In this document: positions 7,534-16,397 of the stretch, piece by piece
Position numbering within the stretch: the first letter of the stretch is position 1
Layout of the letters: each line of letters opens with the position of its first letter
NCBI RefSeq assembly: GCF_000758685.1
Contig: NZ_CP009286.1
Location: forward strand, 2,076,501 to 2,140,500
From: Paenibacillus stellifer
GTDB lineage: Bacteria; Bacillota; Bacilli; Paenibacillales; Paenibacillaceae
Length of the DNA: 64,000 nt
Direction of reading: 5' to 3'
Program-made: the position numbers and the translations under genes
The notes under the pieces: generated by a model
What the model saw: only the letters and a program-made list of their open reading frames with translations
Told to the model about the DNA's origin: nothing
The model's database searches: none

Positions 7534-8580
7534 TTATTCCATGTAAATTTCAATAATGGTGATATGCCGTTCGCGAGACAAATCGATAAAGCGGCTCCCG
7601 CTCTGTACAAGGGGACGGAAGACATCGATCGAATTATTCAGAATAATGACGCCCATATCGCCGGTGCTGAGAAGCACTTTTTTTCCGATAAAATTGGGCA
7701 TCAGATGCTGGATAAAGGCCTGTACGGATTTGGCGTTCAGCTTGCCGAAGCTTAAATTGTGAAGCTCTCTCAGAACGGTGATCAATTCCTGCCTCGACTG
7801 ATAGACCCGGGCTGTCGTCATCGCGCTGTAGACGTCGGCGATTGCGGCGATTTGGGCATAGGGATGAATTTCGCTCTTAAGAAGCTGGGCGGGATAGCCG
7901 GAGCCGTCCTCGCGTTCATGGTGCTGAAGGGCTACAAGCGCTGTGCTGTGGTCAGACATGGAACTGCGGATGATTTCGTAGCCGTAAGTAGTATGTCTCT
8001 TGATCTCTTCAAATTCCTCCGGCGTAAGCTTGGAAGGCTTGTTCAGAATGTCGGCCGGAATCCGGCATTTGCCGATATCCAGCAGATAACCGGCCCGCGA
8101 TATTTGATAGCATTCATTCTTGGAATATCCAAGCCATGATGCAATATAATAACTTAGCATGCCGACTTGGAGAGAGTGGGTATAGGTATATTCATCGTCA
8201 CGGTCCAGCAGCAGAAGCAGTGTGACCACATCTTTGTGCTGGTCAAGCGAGCTGAGAAGCGGCTGCAAAATATCGTCAACCATCGTTTGGTTGAAATTGC
8301 CCTTGGCCAGCGCCTCCATATACAGGGATTCAAAGCCCTGGATCGTCTGGTCGAAATTGGCGGCGACGTTGCGGATAATGGATGGAGACGAAGCGGCCTG
8401 CTCTGCAGGACCATCAATGTCCACATAATCCACACCGTGCTGGAACAGCCTGCTGATATCCTCAAGCTTCAGCTGAGTCCCCTTGGATAATACATGAAGG
8501 CCCTTGCTGTTGAACGTATCGTTCTTCAAACAGTCGCCGGGCTTAAGATCCGTGACGTGCACTTTCAAATTCAATGCCAC
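7534..8580 (-). CDS. HD-GYP-like protein with degenerate HD motif
   Basis: A 348-residue protein with the architecture of c-di-GMP phosphodiesterases: an N-terminal region of about 110 residues, then an HD-GYP domain. The GYP signature HHEREDGSGYP (about 221-231) and HTTYGYEI are intact. At the metal-binding HD pair, however, the sequence is AGYLLDIGK (about 158-166), where LLHDIGK is expected, so the histidine is leucine (codon CTG). Hydrolysis is probably impaired and the protein may act as a c-di-GMP or protein-binding effector. An intact paralogue lies at 12003-13079. The GTG start has only a weak AGAG site; in-frame TTG codons at 8574 and 8568 are alternatives. Confidence 0.85.
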   Translation of the reverse strand: MALNLKVHVTDLKPGDCLKNDTFNSKGLHVLSKGTQLKLEDISRLFQHGVDYVDIDGPAEQAASSPSIIRNVAANFDQTIQGFESLYMEALAKGNFNQTMVDDILQPLLSSLDQHKDVVTLLLLLDRDDEYTYTHSLQVGMLSYYIASWLGYSKNECYQISRAGYLLDIGKCRIPADILNKPSKLTPEEFEEIKRHTTYGYEIIRSSMSDHSTALVALQHHEREDGSGYPAQLLKSEIHPYAQIAAIADVYSAMTTARVYQSRQELITVLRELHNLSFGKLNAKSVQAFIQHLMPNFIGKKVLLSTGDMGVIILNNSIDVFRPLVQSGSRFIDLSRERHITIIEIYME

Positions 8581-8638
8581 CTCTGCCTGTCATATTAATA
8601 TGGACTAACTGGAAATCGGGAAGATGCTCTATCGCATA

Positions 8639-9364
8639 TCAGCAATTTGGATTGGGCCACAGGCCGCTGAACTTCGCGTCGGCGCCTTTCCAGGTTCCGC
8701 CTGCCAGGTCGATATCCTTCTTCCAGATGGGAACCATGCGTTTAAGCTCTTCGATTGCGAAGCGGCTGGCTTCGTAACAGGCGTCACGGTGAGGGGCGGA
8801 TACGGCAATGATCACGCTCGCTTCCTTCACGGCGACGGACCCGATGCGGTGGGAGATAGCGCAGCTGCCCTGCCAGCGTTCCCGGACCTCTCGGCCGATT
8901 TCTTCAAGCTTGGCGAGGGCCATTGGGGCATAAGCTTCGTAAAATAAAACCTCTGTCCGCTCCTCGCCGGTCATTTCTCGGGTGGTTCCGACGAAGACCA
9001 GGGAAGCACCATGATTCTTGTCCAGCACCTTATCCAGGATCTGTTCCGCTTGCAGGGGCTCCTCCGTCAAGATGTACAAGCCGTTCTCCGGCGAAGCCCC
9101 CTCTGTAGGGGAGGGCTCGCCGCCGGATACCGGGGGAATCAGGGCGACTTCCGAGGCTTCGGTGATCGCGGTGTCTTCAGGCGCGTATTCACGGTCGACC
9201 GCTACCATCGAAACGGAGATTTGGCCTGCAGCCTCTGGATACGAGGAGGACAGCAGCTCTTTAAGCCTGCCGGCGGTAATGGAGTGCTCGTCCACCTCGA
9301 AGCGGAGTGCCTGGGAACCGATAGCTTCGGCCAGACCCGCAAAAAGTCGAATTGAAATGTGCAT
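8639..9364 (-). CDS. MoaD-MoaE fusion, molybdopterin synthase
   Basis: A 241-residue fusion. Residues 1-82 are a ubiquitin-like MoaD ending in ALIPPVSGG, with the glycine pair at 81-82. A short Pro/Ser/Glu linker follows, then MoaE (about 95-235) with GTTREMTG, the YEAYAPMAL segment and the catalytic PIWKKD lysine region. MoaD and MoaE together add two sulfurs to precursor Z (cPMP) to make molybdopterin. In free MoaD the GG must be the C-terminus to carry the thiocarboxylate, so this protein presumably needs cleavage after GG, as shown for mycobacterial MoaX. GAGGTG precedes the ATG. No other Moco gene is in the window. Confidence 0.85.
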   Translation of the reverse strand: MHISIRLFAGLAEAIGSQALRFEVDEHSITAGRLKELLSSSYPEAAGQISVSMVAVDREYAPEDTAITEASEVALIPPVSGGEPSPTEGASPENGLYILTEEPLQAEQILDKVLDKNHGASLVFVGTTREMTGEERTEVLFYEAYAPMALAKLEEIGREVRERWQGSCAISHRIGSVAVKEASVIIAVSAPHRDACYEASRFAIEELKRMVPIWKKDIDLAGGTWKGADAKFSGLWPNPNC

Positions 9365-9501
9365 CTTGGATTCACCTCGAAATGATCATAGTGACTACAA
9401 TATACCATAATGGCTTTGAAAATGTTATGCTAGGCACTATAGACAAAATAGCCCGCCGCCCCCTTGGGGGATGAGCGGTACGGCCGGAAGGAGCTTGGAA
9501 G

Positions 9502-10947
9502 ATGAGGCTTGAAACCGGGAGAGTTACGATTTTACATACCAATGATATTCATAGCCACTTCGATTGGATGAGCCCGATTGCTTCTATGGTAACAGGGCAG
9601 AGGAGAGCAGGCAGCGGTCCTGTGGTGCTGTTCGACATAGGCGACCATATGGACAGGGTGGCGGCGGAGACCGAAGGAACTCGCGGGCAAGCCAACGTGG
9701 ATATGATTAATCTTACCGGCTATGACGCTGTAACGATCGGTAACAATGAAGGCCTTACCTTCTCCGCCGACATGCTGGCGGCCGCCTATGCGGGAATTCT
9801 GTGTCCGGTCGTATGCTGCAACTTTGTAGAGAGTGCCACGGGTGAGCCGCCGAAGTGGATGAAGAGACATGCCATCCTGGAGAGGGGCGGGGTGAAGATC
9901 GGAGTGACGGGCGCTACCGTTCCGTTCACTTCCTTCTATTCGCTTCTCGGCTGGGACGCCTTGGAGCCGGAAGAATGCTTGCGGGAGCAGTGCCGTCTGC
10001 TTGCCCCTCAGGTGGATCTTCTCGTGATCCTGTCCCATTTGGGCCTGCCTGCCGACAAACAGCTGGCGGAGCGGCTGGAGGGGGAGGGCGTTCACGCCAT
10101 TTTGGGCGGACATACGCATCATCTTCTTGAAGAACCGCTGATGATCGGCGGAACGGCCGTATGCGGAGCGGGTAAATTCGGACGCTACCTCGGGCGTCTC
10201 GTGTTTGAACGCGAAGCTCCGGGAGAGCCATTCCGCTACACCCGAGGATCATGCCTGGCTGTCGATCCCGCCGCCCGGGACGAGGAGGTGTCGGCGGCGG
10301 CGCAGCTGTCGCTGGAGCATGGCAGGGAAGCGCTGCGCGAGACGGTCGTTATTACGGACCGGAGCCTTGAGCTGGACGACAGCGGGGATTCGCCCTTCGC
10401 CAATTTGCTGGCGCAATCGATCCGGCGTTTTACAGGAGCGCGGTTCTCGCTGGTCAACTCTGGCCAGCTGCTGGGACCGCTACCTGAAGGGGAGATTACA
10501 ACCGGCATGCTGCATAGCCTGTGTCCTTCTCCGATCAATACATGCATCATGACGCTGAAGGGCAGGGAGATCAGGACTGCCCTCAGCCAGAGCCTCAGTG
10601 CCGAGTTCCGGGAGAAGCCTATTTTCGGATACGGATTTCGCGGCAAATATCTCGGCGGATTGGCAGTTGACGGATTAAGCATCTTGTACGATCCGGCCGC
10701 CATGCCTTATGATGACAATGTTGCAGTTTTTGTCGAAGGGCAGCCGCTTGAGGATGAAGAGACCTACACGGTCGGAACGATCGACATGTTCACCTTCCGG
10801 CTCGGCTATGAATCCATCGCCGAAGGGAAGGATGTGCGGGTTCTTCTCCCTAACTTTCTGCGGGATCTGCTTCGGCTCGAACTGCAGAGACCGGGCAGCC
10901 TGGAAGAATGCCGCATTCCCAGATGGAAGGCAGGAACGACGCTCTGA
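9502..10947 (+). CDS. YunD-like metallophosphoesterase / 5'-nucleotidase family
   Basis: A 481-residue protein of the UshA/5'-nucleotidase class. The metallophosphoesterase domain carries VTILHTNDIHSHFDW at the start, DIGDHMD, GNNE and GGHTHH, the metal ligands of the family. A C-terminal 5'-nucleotidase domain follows (about 290-470). No signal peptide is visible, which agrees with the cytoplasmic YunD of bacilli rather than the secreted UshA type. It probably hydrolyses nucleotides or UDP-sugars; the substrate is not fixed by the sequence. AAGGAG lies 9 bases before the ATG. The gene is divergent from the moaDE fusion. Confidence 0.8.
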   Translation: MRLETGRVTILHTNDIHSHFDWMSPIASMVTGQRRAGSGPVVLFDIGDHMDRVAAETEGTRGQANVDMINLTGYDAVTIGNNEGLTFSADMLAAAYAGILCPVVCCNFVESATGEPPKWMKRHAILERGGVKIGVTGATVPFTSFYSLLGWDALEPEECLREQCRLLAPQVDLLVILSHLGLPADKQLAERLEGEGVHAILGGHTHHLLEEPLMIGGTAVCGAGKFGRYLGRLVFEREAPGEPFRYTRGSCLAVDPAARDEEVSAAAQLSLEHGREALRETVVITDRSLELDDSGDSPFANLLAQSIRRFTGARFSLVNSGQLLGPLPEGEITTGMLHSLCPSPINTCIMTLKGREIRTALSQSLSAEFREKPIFGYGFRGKYLGGLAVDGLSILYDPAAMPYDDNVAVFVEGQPLEDEETYTVGTIDMFTFRLGYESIAEGKDVRVLLPNFLRDLLRLELQRPGSLEECRIPRWKAGTTL

Positions 10948-11031
10948 GCGTCCAAAGCCTTCCTGCTGGAAAGACCGGCCGGCGGAGCCCGTCAGGCCGG
11001 TAACCTACATATAATTGTTTAGGAGGCCGAT

Positions 11032-11856
11032 ATGGATACTATTACAGCTGTAATTTTGGCAATTGTCGAAGGTATTACCGAATTTATTCCCGTTTCCTCT
11101 ACCGGTCATATGATCTTGACCTCGAAGCTTCTCGGTTTCAGCGAGCAGGACAATTTAATGAAGACCTACGAAATTGTCATTCAGCTTGGCGCCATTCTGG
11201 CGATTGCGGTCGTCTACCGCCAGCGCATTCTGAATCTGCTGGGAATCGGACGATCACGCGACAGAGGAGGCGTAATGCCTCGTTCCCGGCTCAATCTCAT
11301 CCACGTGCTGCTCGGGATTGTACCGGCGCTCGCCGTAGCGTTCTTCGCCCGGGACTTTATCAAGAGCCTGTTCAGCGCAAGCACCGTGGTGTGGGCGCTT
11401 GTCGCGGGAGGCATTCTGATGATCGTGGCAGAGTGGGTTAACAAGCGGAAGGTCCGCATCACCGCCCAGGAAATGGATGACATCTCTTACGGTCAGGCGC
11501 TGGCAATCGGCCTGTACCAGATTATCTCCGTCCTGTGGCCCGGCTTCTCGCGTTCCGGATCGACCATCTCCGGCGGGATGCTGAGCGGGGTCAGCTACAA
11601 GGCCTCTGCCGATTTCTCGTTCCTCATCGCGATCCCGATTATGTGTGCGGCTTCCGGTTATGAACTGCTGGATTCCTACAAAGAAATTACCGGGGACACC
11701 TTCGTGATGTTTGCCATCGGATTCGTCGTCTCGTTCGTTGTGGCCTATGTGGTCGTTATGCTGTTCATGCACTTTATCCAGAAGATCCGGCTGACTCATT
11801 TCGCCATCTACCGTTTCATTCTTGCAGCCTTCTTCTGGCTGTTCATTATGCGCTGA
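11032..11856 (+). CDS. uppP: Undecaprenyl-diphosphatase
   Basis: A 274-residue polytopic membrane protein of the BacA/UppP family. The two signature segments are present: EGITEFIPVSSTGH near the N-terminus (catalytic glutamates) and LWPGFSRSGST near residue 165-175. It removes a phosphate from undecaprenyl diphosphate to recycle the lipid carrier of cell-wall synthesis, and overexpression gives bacitracin resistance in this family. The length and motif spacing are normal. AGGAGG precedes the ATG. It stands alone between the YunD-like gene and an HD-GYP gene. Confidence 0.95.
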   Translation: MDTITAVILAIVEGITEFIPVSSTGHMILTSKLLGFSEQDNLMKTYEIVIQLGAILAIAVVYRQRILNLLGIGRSRDRGGVMPRSRLNLIHVLLGIVPALAVAFFARDFIKSLFSASTVVWALVAGGILMIVAEWVNKRKVRITAQEMDDISYGQALAIGLYQIISVLWPGFSRSGSTISGGMLSGVSYKASADFSFLIAIPIMCAASGYELLDSYKEITGDTFVMFAIGFVVSFVVAYVVVMLFMHFIQKIRLTHFAIYRFILAAFFWLFIMR

Positions 11857-12002
11857 TTCCGGTCCTTGCGGCCGAGGCAATCGCCCGGCTAACCGGGCCT
11901 ACCCGACACCCCTTGCCGCATGCGGCAGTAACGGTATGGTTGAGGAAGAGATGTTGATTATCAGTTAGGCACCTTATTACCGTTAGGCAGGAGTGAGCCC
12001 AT

Positions 12003-13079
12003 TTGCGTTTGGTACCCATCAATCGGCTTCAGGAGGGCATGAAGCTGGGCAAAAAAATTTATAACGATGAAGGCCTGGTGCTGCTCGCGGACGGGGTGGA
12101 GCTTACCGCTTCCCTGATTAGCCGTCTTTCTGCCATGGATATCGGTTATGTATACATACATGATGAACTGACAGATGACATCGAAATTCCCGAGATGCTG
12201 CATGACGAAACCCGAAATCAGGCGCTGAAGGCAATCCGCAGCCAGTTTCAGGACATGTCGAACAGCTCGGGCATTACCAAAGGGTTCTACCACCTGGACA
12301 AAAAATTCTCCAAAGTCATGGACACAATCCTGGACGATATGTCCCTTCAGGAAGATCCCATGATCATGCTTCATGACATGCATACCACCGACAATTATCT
12401 GTACATTCATTCGCTGAATGTGTGTCTGTACTCCCTTGTTCTCGGCATCGCATACGGCTACGGCAGGAACGAGCTTAAGACACTCGGTCTCGGCTCCCTG
12501 CTTCATGATATTGGCAAAACCCAGATTCCGGTCAAAATTGTCCAGAAGCCGGGGATGCTGAACGATGAAGAATTCCGGCACATGAAGGCGCACACCGAGA
12601 TTGGATTCAACATTTTGAAGGATGAGCCCAACATCCCGCTGGTGGCCGCGCACTGCGCCCTGCAGCATCATGAACGGATTAATGGCTCGGGCTATCCGAG
12701 AGGTCTTAAAGGACCGGAAATTCACGAATATGCGAAGTGGATCGGGGTTGCCGATTCCTACGACGCCATGACTTCCAACCGGGTCTATAAAAGAGCCATG
12801 CTGCCGCATCAAGCGGTCGAGGCGCTGTATGTCGGCTCGGGAACGCTCTACGAGCAGAAGCAGCTCGAAATATTCCGGGACCGGGTGGCCATTTATCCGA
12901 TCGGCCTTACCGTCAACCTCAGCACCGGAGAACGGGGCGTTGTCGTCAAAATCGACCCCAGCATTCCGCACAGACCGGTCGTGCGGGTCAATACGGGACC
13001 GGACAACGAGCCGATTGTCCCCTATGAAATCGATCTGCGTCAAGTTTTGTCCGTCGTGATTTCCGGAGTGATGGAATAG
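12003..13079 (+). CDS. HD-GYP domain protein, probable c-di-GMP phosphodiesterase
   Basis: A 358-residue protein with the same architecture as the gene at 7534-8580. The HD motif is intact (GSLLHDIGK near 164-172), as are HTEIGFNIL and HHERINGSGYP near 221. The usual aspartate of HHExxDGxGYP is asparagine here; the effect is unknown. A PilZ-like or unclassified tail of about 80 residues follows (VAIYPIGLTVNLSTGERG), shared with many Paenibacillus and Bacillus HD-GYP proteins. Start is TTG at 12003, 9 bases after AGGAG; there is no better codon. It probably lowers c-di-GMP, influencing motility and biofilm. Confidence 0.85.
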   Translation: MRLVPINRLQEGMKLGKKIYNDEGLVLLADGVELTASLISRLSAMDIGYVYIHDELTDDIEIPEMLHDETRNQALKAIRSQFQDMSNSSGITKGFYHLDKKFSKVMDTILDDMSLQEDPMIMLHDMHTTDNYLYIHSLNVCLYSLVLGIAYGYGRNELKTLGLGSLLHDIGKTQIPVKIVQKPGMLNDEEFRHMKAHTEIGFNILKDEPNIPLVAAHCALQHHERINGSGYPRGLKGPEIHEYAKWIGVADSYDAMTSNRVYKRAMLPHQAVEALYVGSGTLYEQKQLEIFRDRVAIYPIGLTVNLSTGERGVVVKIDPSIPHRPVVRVNTGPDNEPIVPYEIDLRQVLSVVISGVME

Positions 13080-13099
13080 CGGCGGAAAGCGCCGAACAT

Positions 13100-13189
13100 C
13101 CGGCGGTAGTACCGCCGGAAGCTGCCCTGCACGCAGCGGGAACCGTGAACAATGAAGCCTTCGCCAAGGAGGACTTCGAAGTTCCCGCT
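13100..13189. repeat. Two nested inverted repeats between HD-GYP and yfkAB
   Basis: CCGGCGGTA-g-TACCGCCGG (13100-13118) is a perfect 9-bp inverted repeat with a single central base. It is followed by AGCGGGAAC (13135-13143) and its exact complement GTTCCCGCT (13181-13189), with a 37-base loop that itself contains a Shine-Dalgarno-like AAGGAGG. TTTT follows a little later (13199-13202). The region may end the HD-GYP transcript or form a leader of yfkAB. Its role is not known. Confidence 0.4.
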
Positions 13190-13328
13190 TCCGGCTGCTT
13201 TTGCGTTCCCTGGCAAAATTGGGGTTTTTCACTCCGTTCGTGGTATGATATCAAGTAAAACCGAGAAGCCCGGCACTTTTTTGGGTTAATAATGAGAATA
13301 AGCTACTGCATCTGAAGGAGTTACGCCT

Positions 13329-14465
13329 ATGAAAGCTATTCAATCTGAAACCTCTCAAGTCTGCGGCTTGTCGCCGGAATATGATCCGTGGGACCCGATC
13401 GTCTCCCTGCGCAAGTATGGAAGACATACGTTGACCAGTGTGGAAATGACCGTCACCAATCTGTGCAATATGCGCTGTGAGCACTGTGCGGTAGGAGATA
13501 GTCTAACCATGAAGGAAGGCGAAATGCTGCCGCTGAAGACGATGCTGGATCGGCTGGAAGAAGTAGAACATCTGGAGACGATCAGCATTACCGGCGGTGA
13601 ACCGATGTTCCGTGCTTCCACTGTCGACGAGGTGATCGTTCCGCTGCTTCAATACGCCAAGAGCAGAGGGCTGCGTTCGCAGATCAACTCGAATCTGACG
13701 ATGCCCTATTCCCGGTATGAGAAGCTGCTTCCTTACCTGGACGTCATGCATATTTCATTCAATTATGTGAACGGCGACGATTTTCACGAAGTCGGCTTCG
13801 CGGGCAGCGCTCATCCCGTCGCCAAGGAAGCGGCTTACCGTCTGTACGACACGATGATTGCGAACGCCGAACGGCTCAGCGCTGACGGCATGTTCATTTC
13901 GGCGGAGTCGATGATCAACTACCGGACGCACCGGAAGCTGCCGGAGATCCACCGGCTGATCGGTGAAATGGGCTGCCGCAGACATGAGGTTCATCCGATG
14001 TACGCGTCAAGCTTCGCCTCGTCGCTGCCGATGCTGTCCCTGGCCGAGACGGCCGCTGCCATCCACGAGCTGCTGGACACCCGCGACCCGGAAATGTGGA
14101 TGCTCTTCGGGACGCTGCCTTTCTTCGCGTGCAGTGAGGAAGGCCGTGATCTGGAGCTGATTCGCCGGCTGAGATCAGAGAAGAAGGTAACGGTGCGGAA
14201 CGATCCGGACGGGCGGAATCGCGTCAATGTCAATCTGTTTACCGGAGATGTATTCGTGACGGACTTCGCCGATATTCCCGCCTTCGGCAATATCGCCGCG
14301 CGGAAGCTGGATGATATTTTTGCGGAATGGCTGGACCGGCATCCACTGAACCAGACGGTGAACTGTCATTGCGAAGCCGCCGGATGCTGCGGTCCCAATC
14401 TGTTGGTGAAAGATATGTACTATCAAAATCTGGATTTTAAATCGAGAAAAGCGATCACTCTGTAG
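13329..14465 (+). CDS. yfkAB: Radical SAM / CxCxxxxC motif protein YfkAB
   Basis: A 378-residue radical SAM enzyme. Cysteines 46, 50 and 53 form the CxxxCxxC [4Fe-4S] motif (NLCNMRCEHC), followed by the SITGGEP S-adenosylmethionine-binding motif. The C-terminus carries CHCEAAGC (346-353), the auxiliary CxCxxxxC motif that defines the YfkAB family. The substrate of the family is not established. In the B. subtilis reference the gene is split into yfkA and yfkB; here it is one uninterrupted frame. GAAGGAG precedes the ATG. It ends 18 bases before the next gene, so co-transcription is possible. Confidence 0.9.
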   Translation: MKAIQSETSQVCGLSPEYDPWDPIVSLRKYGRHTLTSVEMTVTNLCNMRCEHCAVGDSLTMKEGEMLPLKTMLDRLEEVEHLETISITGGEPMFRASTVDEVIVPLLQYAKSRGLRSQINSNLTMPYSRYEKLLPYLDVMHISFNYVNGDDFHEVGFAGSAHPVAKEAAYRLYDTMIANAERLSADGMFISAESMINYRTHRKLPEIHRLIGEMGCRRHEVHPMYASSFASSLPMLSLAETAAAIHELLDTRDPEMWMLFGTLPFFACSEEGRDLELIRRLRSEKKVTVRNDPDGRNRVNVNLFTGDVFVTDFADIPAFGNIAARKLDDIFAEWLDRHPLNQTVNCHCEAAGCCGPNLLVKDMYYQNLDFKSRKAITL

Positions 14466-14483
14466 AAATGGGGCGTTGTTATC

Positions 14484-15845
14484 GTGGTGCATACGGAATT
14501 TGAGATAGGAAGCTTAGTACTCAATCTTCTGCTCGTTCTGGTGCTCGTCTTCTTAAACGGTGTATTTGTGGCCGCGGAATTCTCGCTAGTGAAGGTGCGC
14601 CAGTCCCGGTTAACCCAGCTTCAGACCGAAGGGAACCGGCTGGCGGCTTATGCGCTGAAGGTGAACCATCGCCTTGACGCCTATCTGTCGGCAACCCAAT
14701 TCGGCATTACGCTCGCCTCGCTGGGACTCGGCTGGGTCGGCGAACCGGCAATATCCGAACTTCTGGTCGAGCCGCTTATGTTTAAGCTCGGGGTCACCGA
14801 CCACGCGCTTATTTCCACCGTATCGGTCGTTATAGGCTTCTGTATCATTACCTTCTTACATATTGTACTTGGCGAGCTGGCTCCCAAGTCGCTGGCCATC
14901 CAGAAGACGGAAGGCACGGCGCTGCTGCTGTCGGCTCCCCTGATGTTCTTCTATAAGCTGTTCTTTCCGTTCATCTGGGTGCTGAACGCTTCAGCCAACG
15001 CGCTGCTGCGCATGGTCGGCGTCGAACCGGCAAGCGAAGCGGAGGCTGCGCATTCCGAGGAGGAAATCCGTATTCTGATGAATCAGAGCGCCAAGAGCGG
15101 GGTCATCGACAAGGATGAAATGAAGCTGATGGATAACATCTTCGAGTTCTCCGATTTGCTTGCCCGCGAGGTTATGCTGCCCCGCACCGATATGGACTGC
15201 CTGTACACGAATCTGTCGGTGGAAGAGAACCTCAGAATTGTGTCAGTAACGAAGCATTCGCGTTATCCGGTGGCGTTCGAGGACAAGGACCGGATTATCG
15301 GTTTCGTCCATATCACCGATTTCCTGCTCGCTTCGCCGGAGCAGCAGAGCGACCTGGCGAAGCTGGTCCGTCCGATTCTGAATGTGCCGGAATCTATTGA
15401 AATCAGCCATGCGCTTCGTCTAATGCAGAAGAACCATTCCCAGATGACGCTCGTGGTGGATGAGTACGGCGGAACCGCAGGGCTGCTGACAGCGGAAGAG
15501 ATTCTGGAGGAAATCGTTGGCGATCTGCATGATGAGTTCGAGGACGAACGCCCGAGCGTCGAGAAGCTGGAAGGCGGCTCCTACTCGGTGGACGGCCGTA
15601 TGCTGATCGAGGATGTCAATGATCTGACCGGTATACAGATTGAAGATGATGAGGTCGACTCCATCGGCGGCTGGCTGTTCAAGGAGCTTGAAGGCAATCC
15701 GGCCAAGGGCAAGCGCAAAGTTCTGGATCATGTCATCTTCGAGGTTGAGGAGGCTACCCGGCTGCGGATTACCCGAATCAATATTCACCGGGAGCCGCCT
15801 GCGCCCGGCAAGGAGCTTGACGAGGCGCAGGGAGAGGACGAATAA
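14484..15845 (+). CDS. CNNM/CBS/CorC_HlyC domain membrane protein
   Basis: A 453-residue protein. The DUF21/CNNM membrane domain (about 10-190, four hydrophobic segments) is followed by a CBS pair (about 205-330; VMLPRTDMDCLY and VVDEYGGTAGLLT) and a C-terminal CorC_HlyC domain (about 345-430). The acidic tail is short. Family members act in magnesium or cobalt homeostasis, usually as efflux factors; the old name hemolysin is misleading. The start is one of two adjacent GTG codons with only a weak AATGGGG site. The gene is followed by a strong terminator. Confidence 0.85.
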   Translation: MVHTEFEIGSLVLNLLLVLVLVFLNGVFVAAEFSLVKVRQSRLTQLQTEGNRLAAYALKVNHRLDAYLSATQFGITLASLGLGWVGEPAISELLVEPLMFKLGVTDHALISTVSVVIGFCIITFLHIVLGELAPKSLAIQKTEGTALLLSAPLMFFYKLFFPFIWVLNASANALLRMVGVEPASEAEAAHSEEEIRILMNQSAKSGVIDKDEMKLMDNIFEFSDLLAREVMLPRTDMDCLYTNLSVEENLRIVSVTKHSRYPVAFEDKDRIIGFVHITDFLLASPEQQSDLAKLVRPILNVPESIEISHALRLMQKNHSQMTLVVDEYGGTAGLLTAEEILEEIVGDLHDEFEDERPSVEKLEGGSYSVDGRMLIEDVNDLTGIQIEDDEVDSIGGWLFKELEGNPAKGKRKVLDHVIFEVEEATRLRITRINIHREPPAPGKELDEAQGEDE

Positions 15846-15910
15846 AGGGCGGAGCGCCGCTCATAATTCCGGATAACACTTATACAAGCATACAAACCCA
15901 GACACACAGG

Positions 15911-15947
15911 CCCGGCTTTCATGTCAACTGACGTGAAAGCCGGGTTT
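15911..15947 (+). terminator. Strong rho-independent terminator
   Basis: A perfect 11-bp stem CCCGGCTTTCA/TGAAAGCCGGG with a 12-base loop, followed by TTTATTTG. It separates the CorC-type gene from the cotJ operon. Confidence 0.85.
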
Positions 15948-16055
15948 ATTTGTGCGTTCGCTTCTGTTTGGAGGAGGGGCTTCATAGATTAAATACGAAG
16001 ATAACCCGGCTTCCGCCTATCCGGCACGGCCGGGGAAGCGAAGGAGGAAGTGCCG

Positions 16056-16394
16056 ATGATTACGCAAGCGTCGAACATGCCGAATATGCCGAATATGCCG
16101 CAAGCGCCGAACATGCCGAGTATGCCGCAGGCTCCGAGCATGGCGAGTATGCCTCAGGCTCCAAACATGGCAATCCCGCTGAGCATGCAGGAGCGCGTCT
16201 ACCCGGTATATGCGGGTCCGTTCGATCCCTGTCCGCCCATACTCTGCAAGACGTACGTCGTCCCGCCGCATCTGTTCCTTGGCTTTCAGCCCCCGAATCT
16301 TCCGCAGTTCTCACTGCCGGAAGCGCTGAAGCAGGGAACGCTGTGGCCTGCGCTGTCCAGCTCGTATTGCCCGCAAGAGAGAGGAGGCAACTAG
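16056..16394 (+). CDS. cotJA: Spore coat associated protein CotJA
   Basis: A 112-residue protein. Residues 1-45 are a low-complexity tract of Met-Pro and Pro-Gln-Ala-Pro units (NMPNMPNMPQAPNMPSMPQA), longer than in the B. subtilis protein as I recall it. The C-terminal part has the CotJA core YAGPFDPCPPILCKTY followed by VVPPHLFLGFQPPNLPQFS. The ATG at 16056 lies 8 bases after AAGGAGG; a GTG two codons upstream is less well placed. It is the first gene of cotJABC. In bacilli the operon is transcribed in the mother cell under sigma-E and its products enter the inner coat. Confidence 0.9.
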   Translation: MITQASNMPNMPNMPQAPNMPSMPQAPSMASMPQAPNMAIPLSMQERVYPVYAGPFDPCPPILCKTYVVPPHLFLGFQPPNLPQFSLPEALKQGTLWPALSSSYCPQERGGN

Positions 16395-16397
16395 TCC

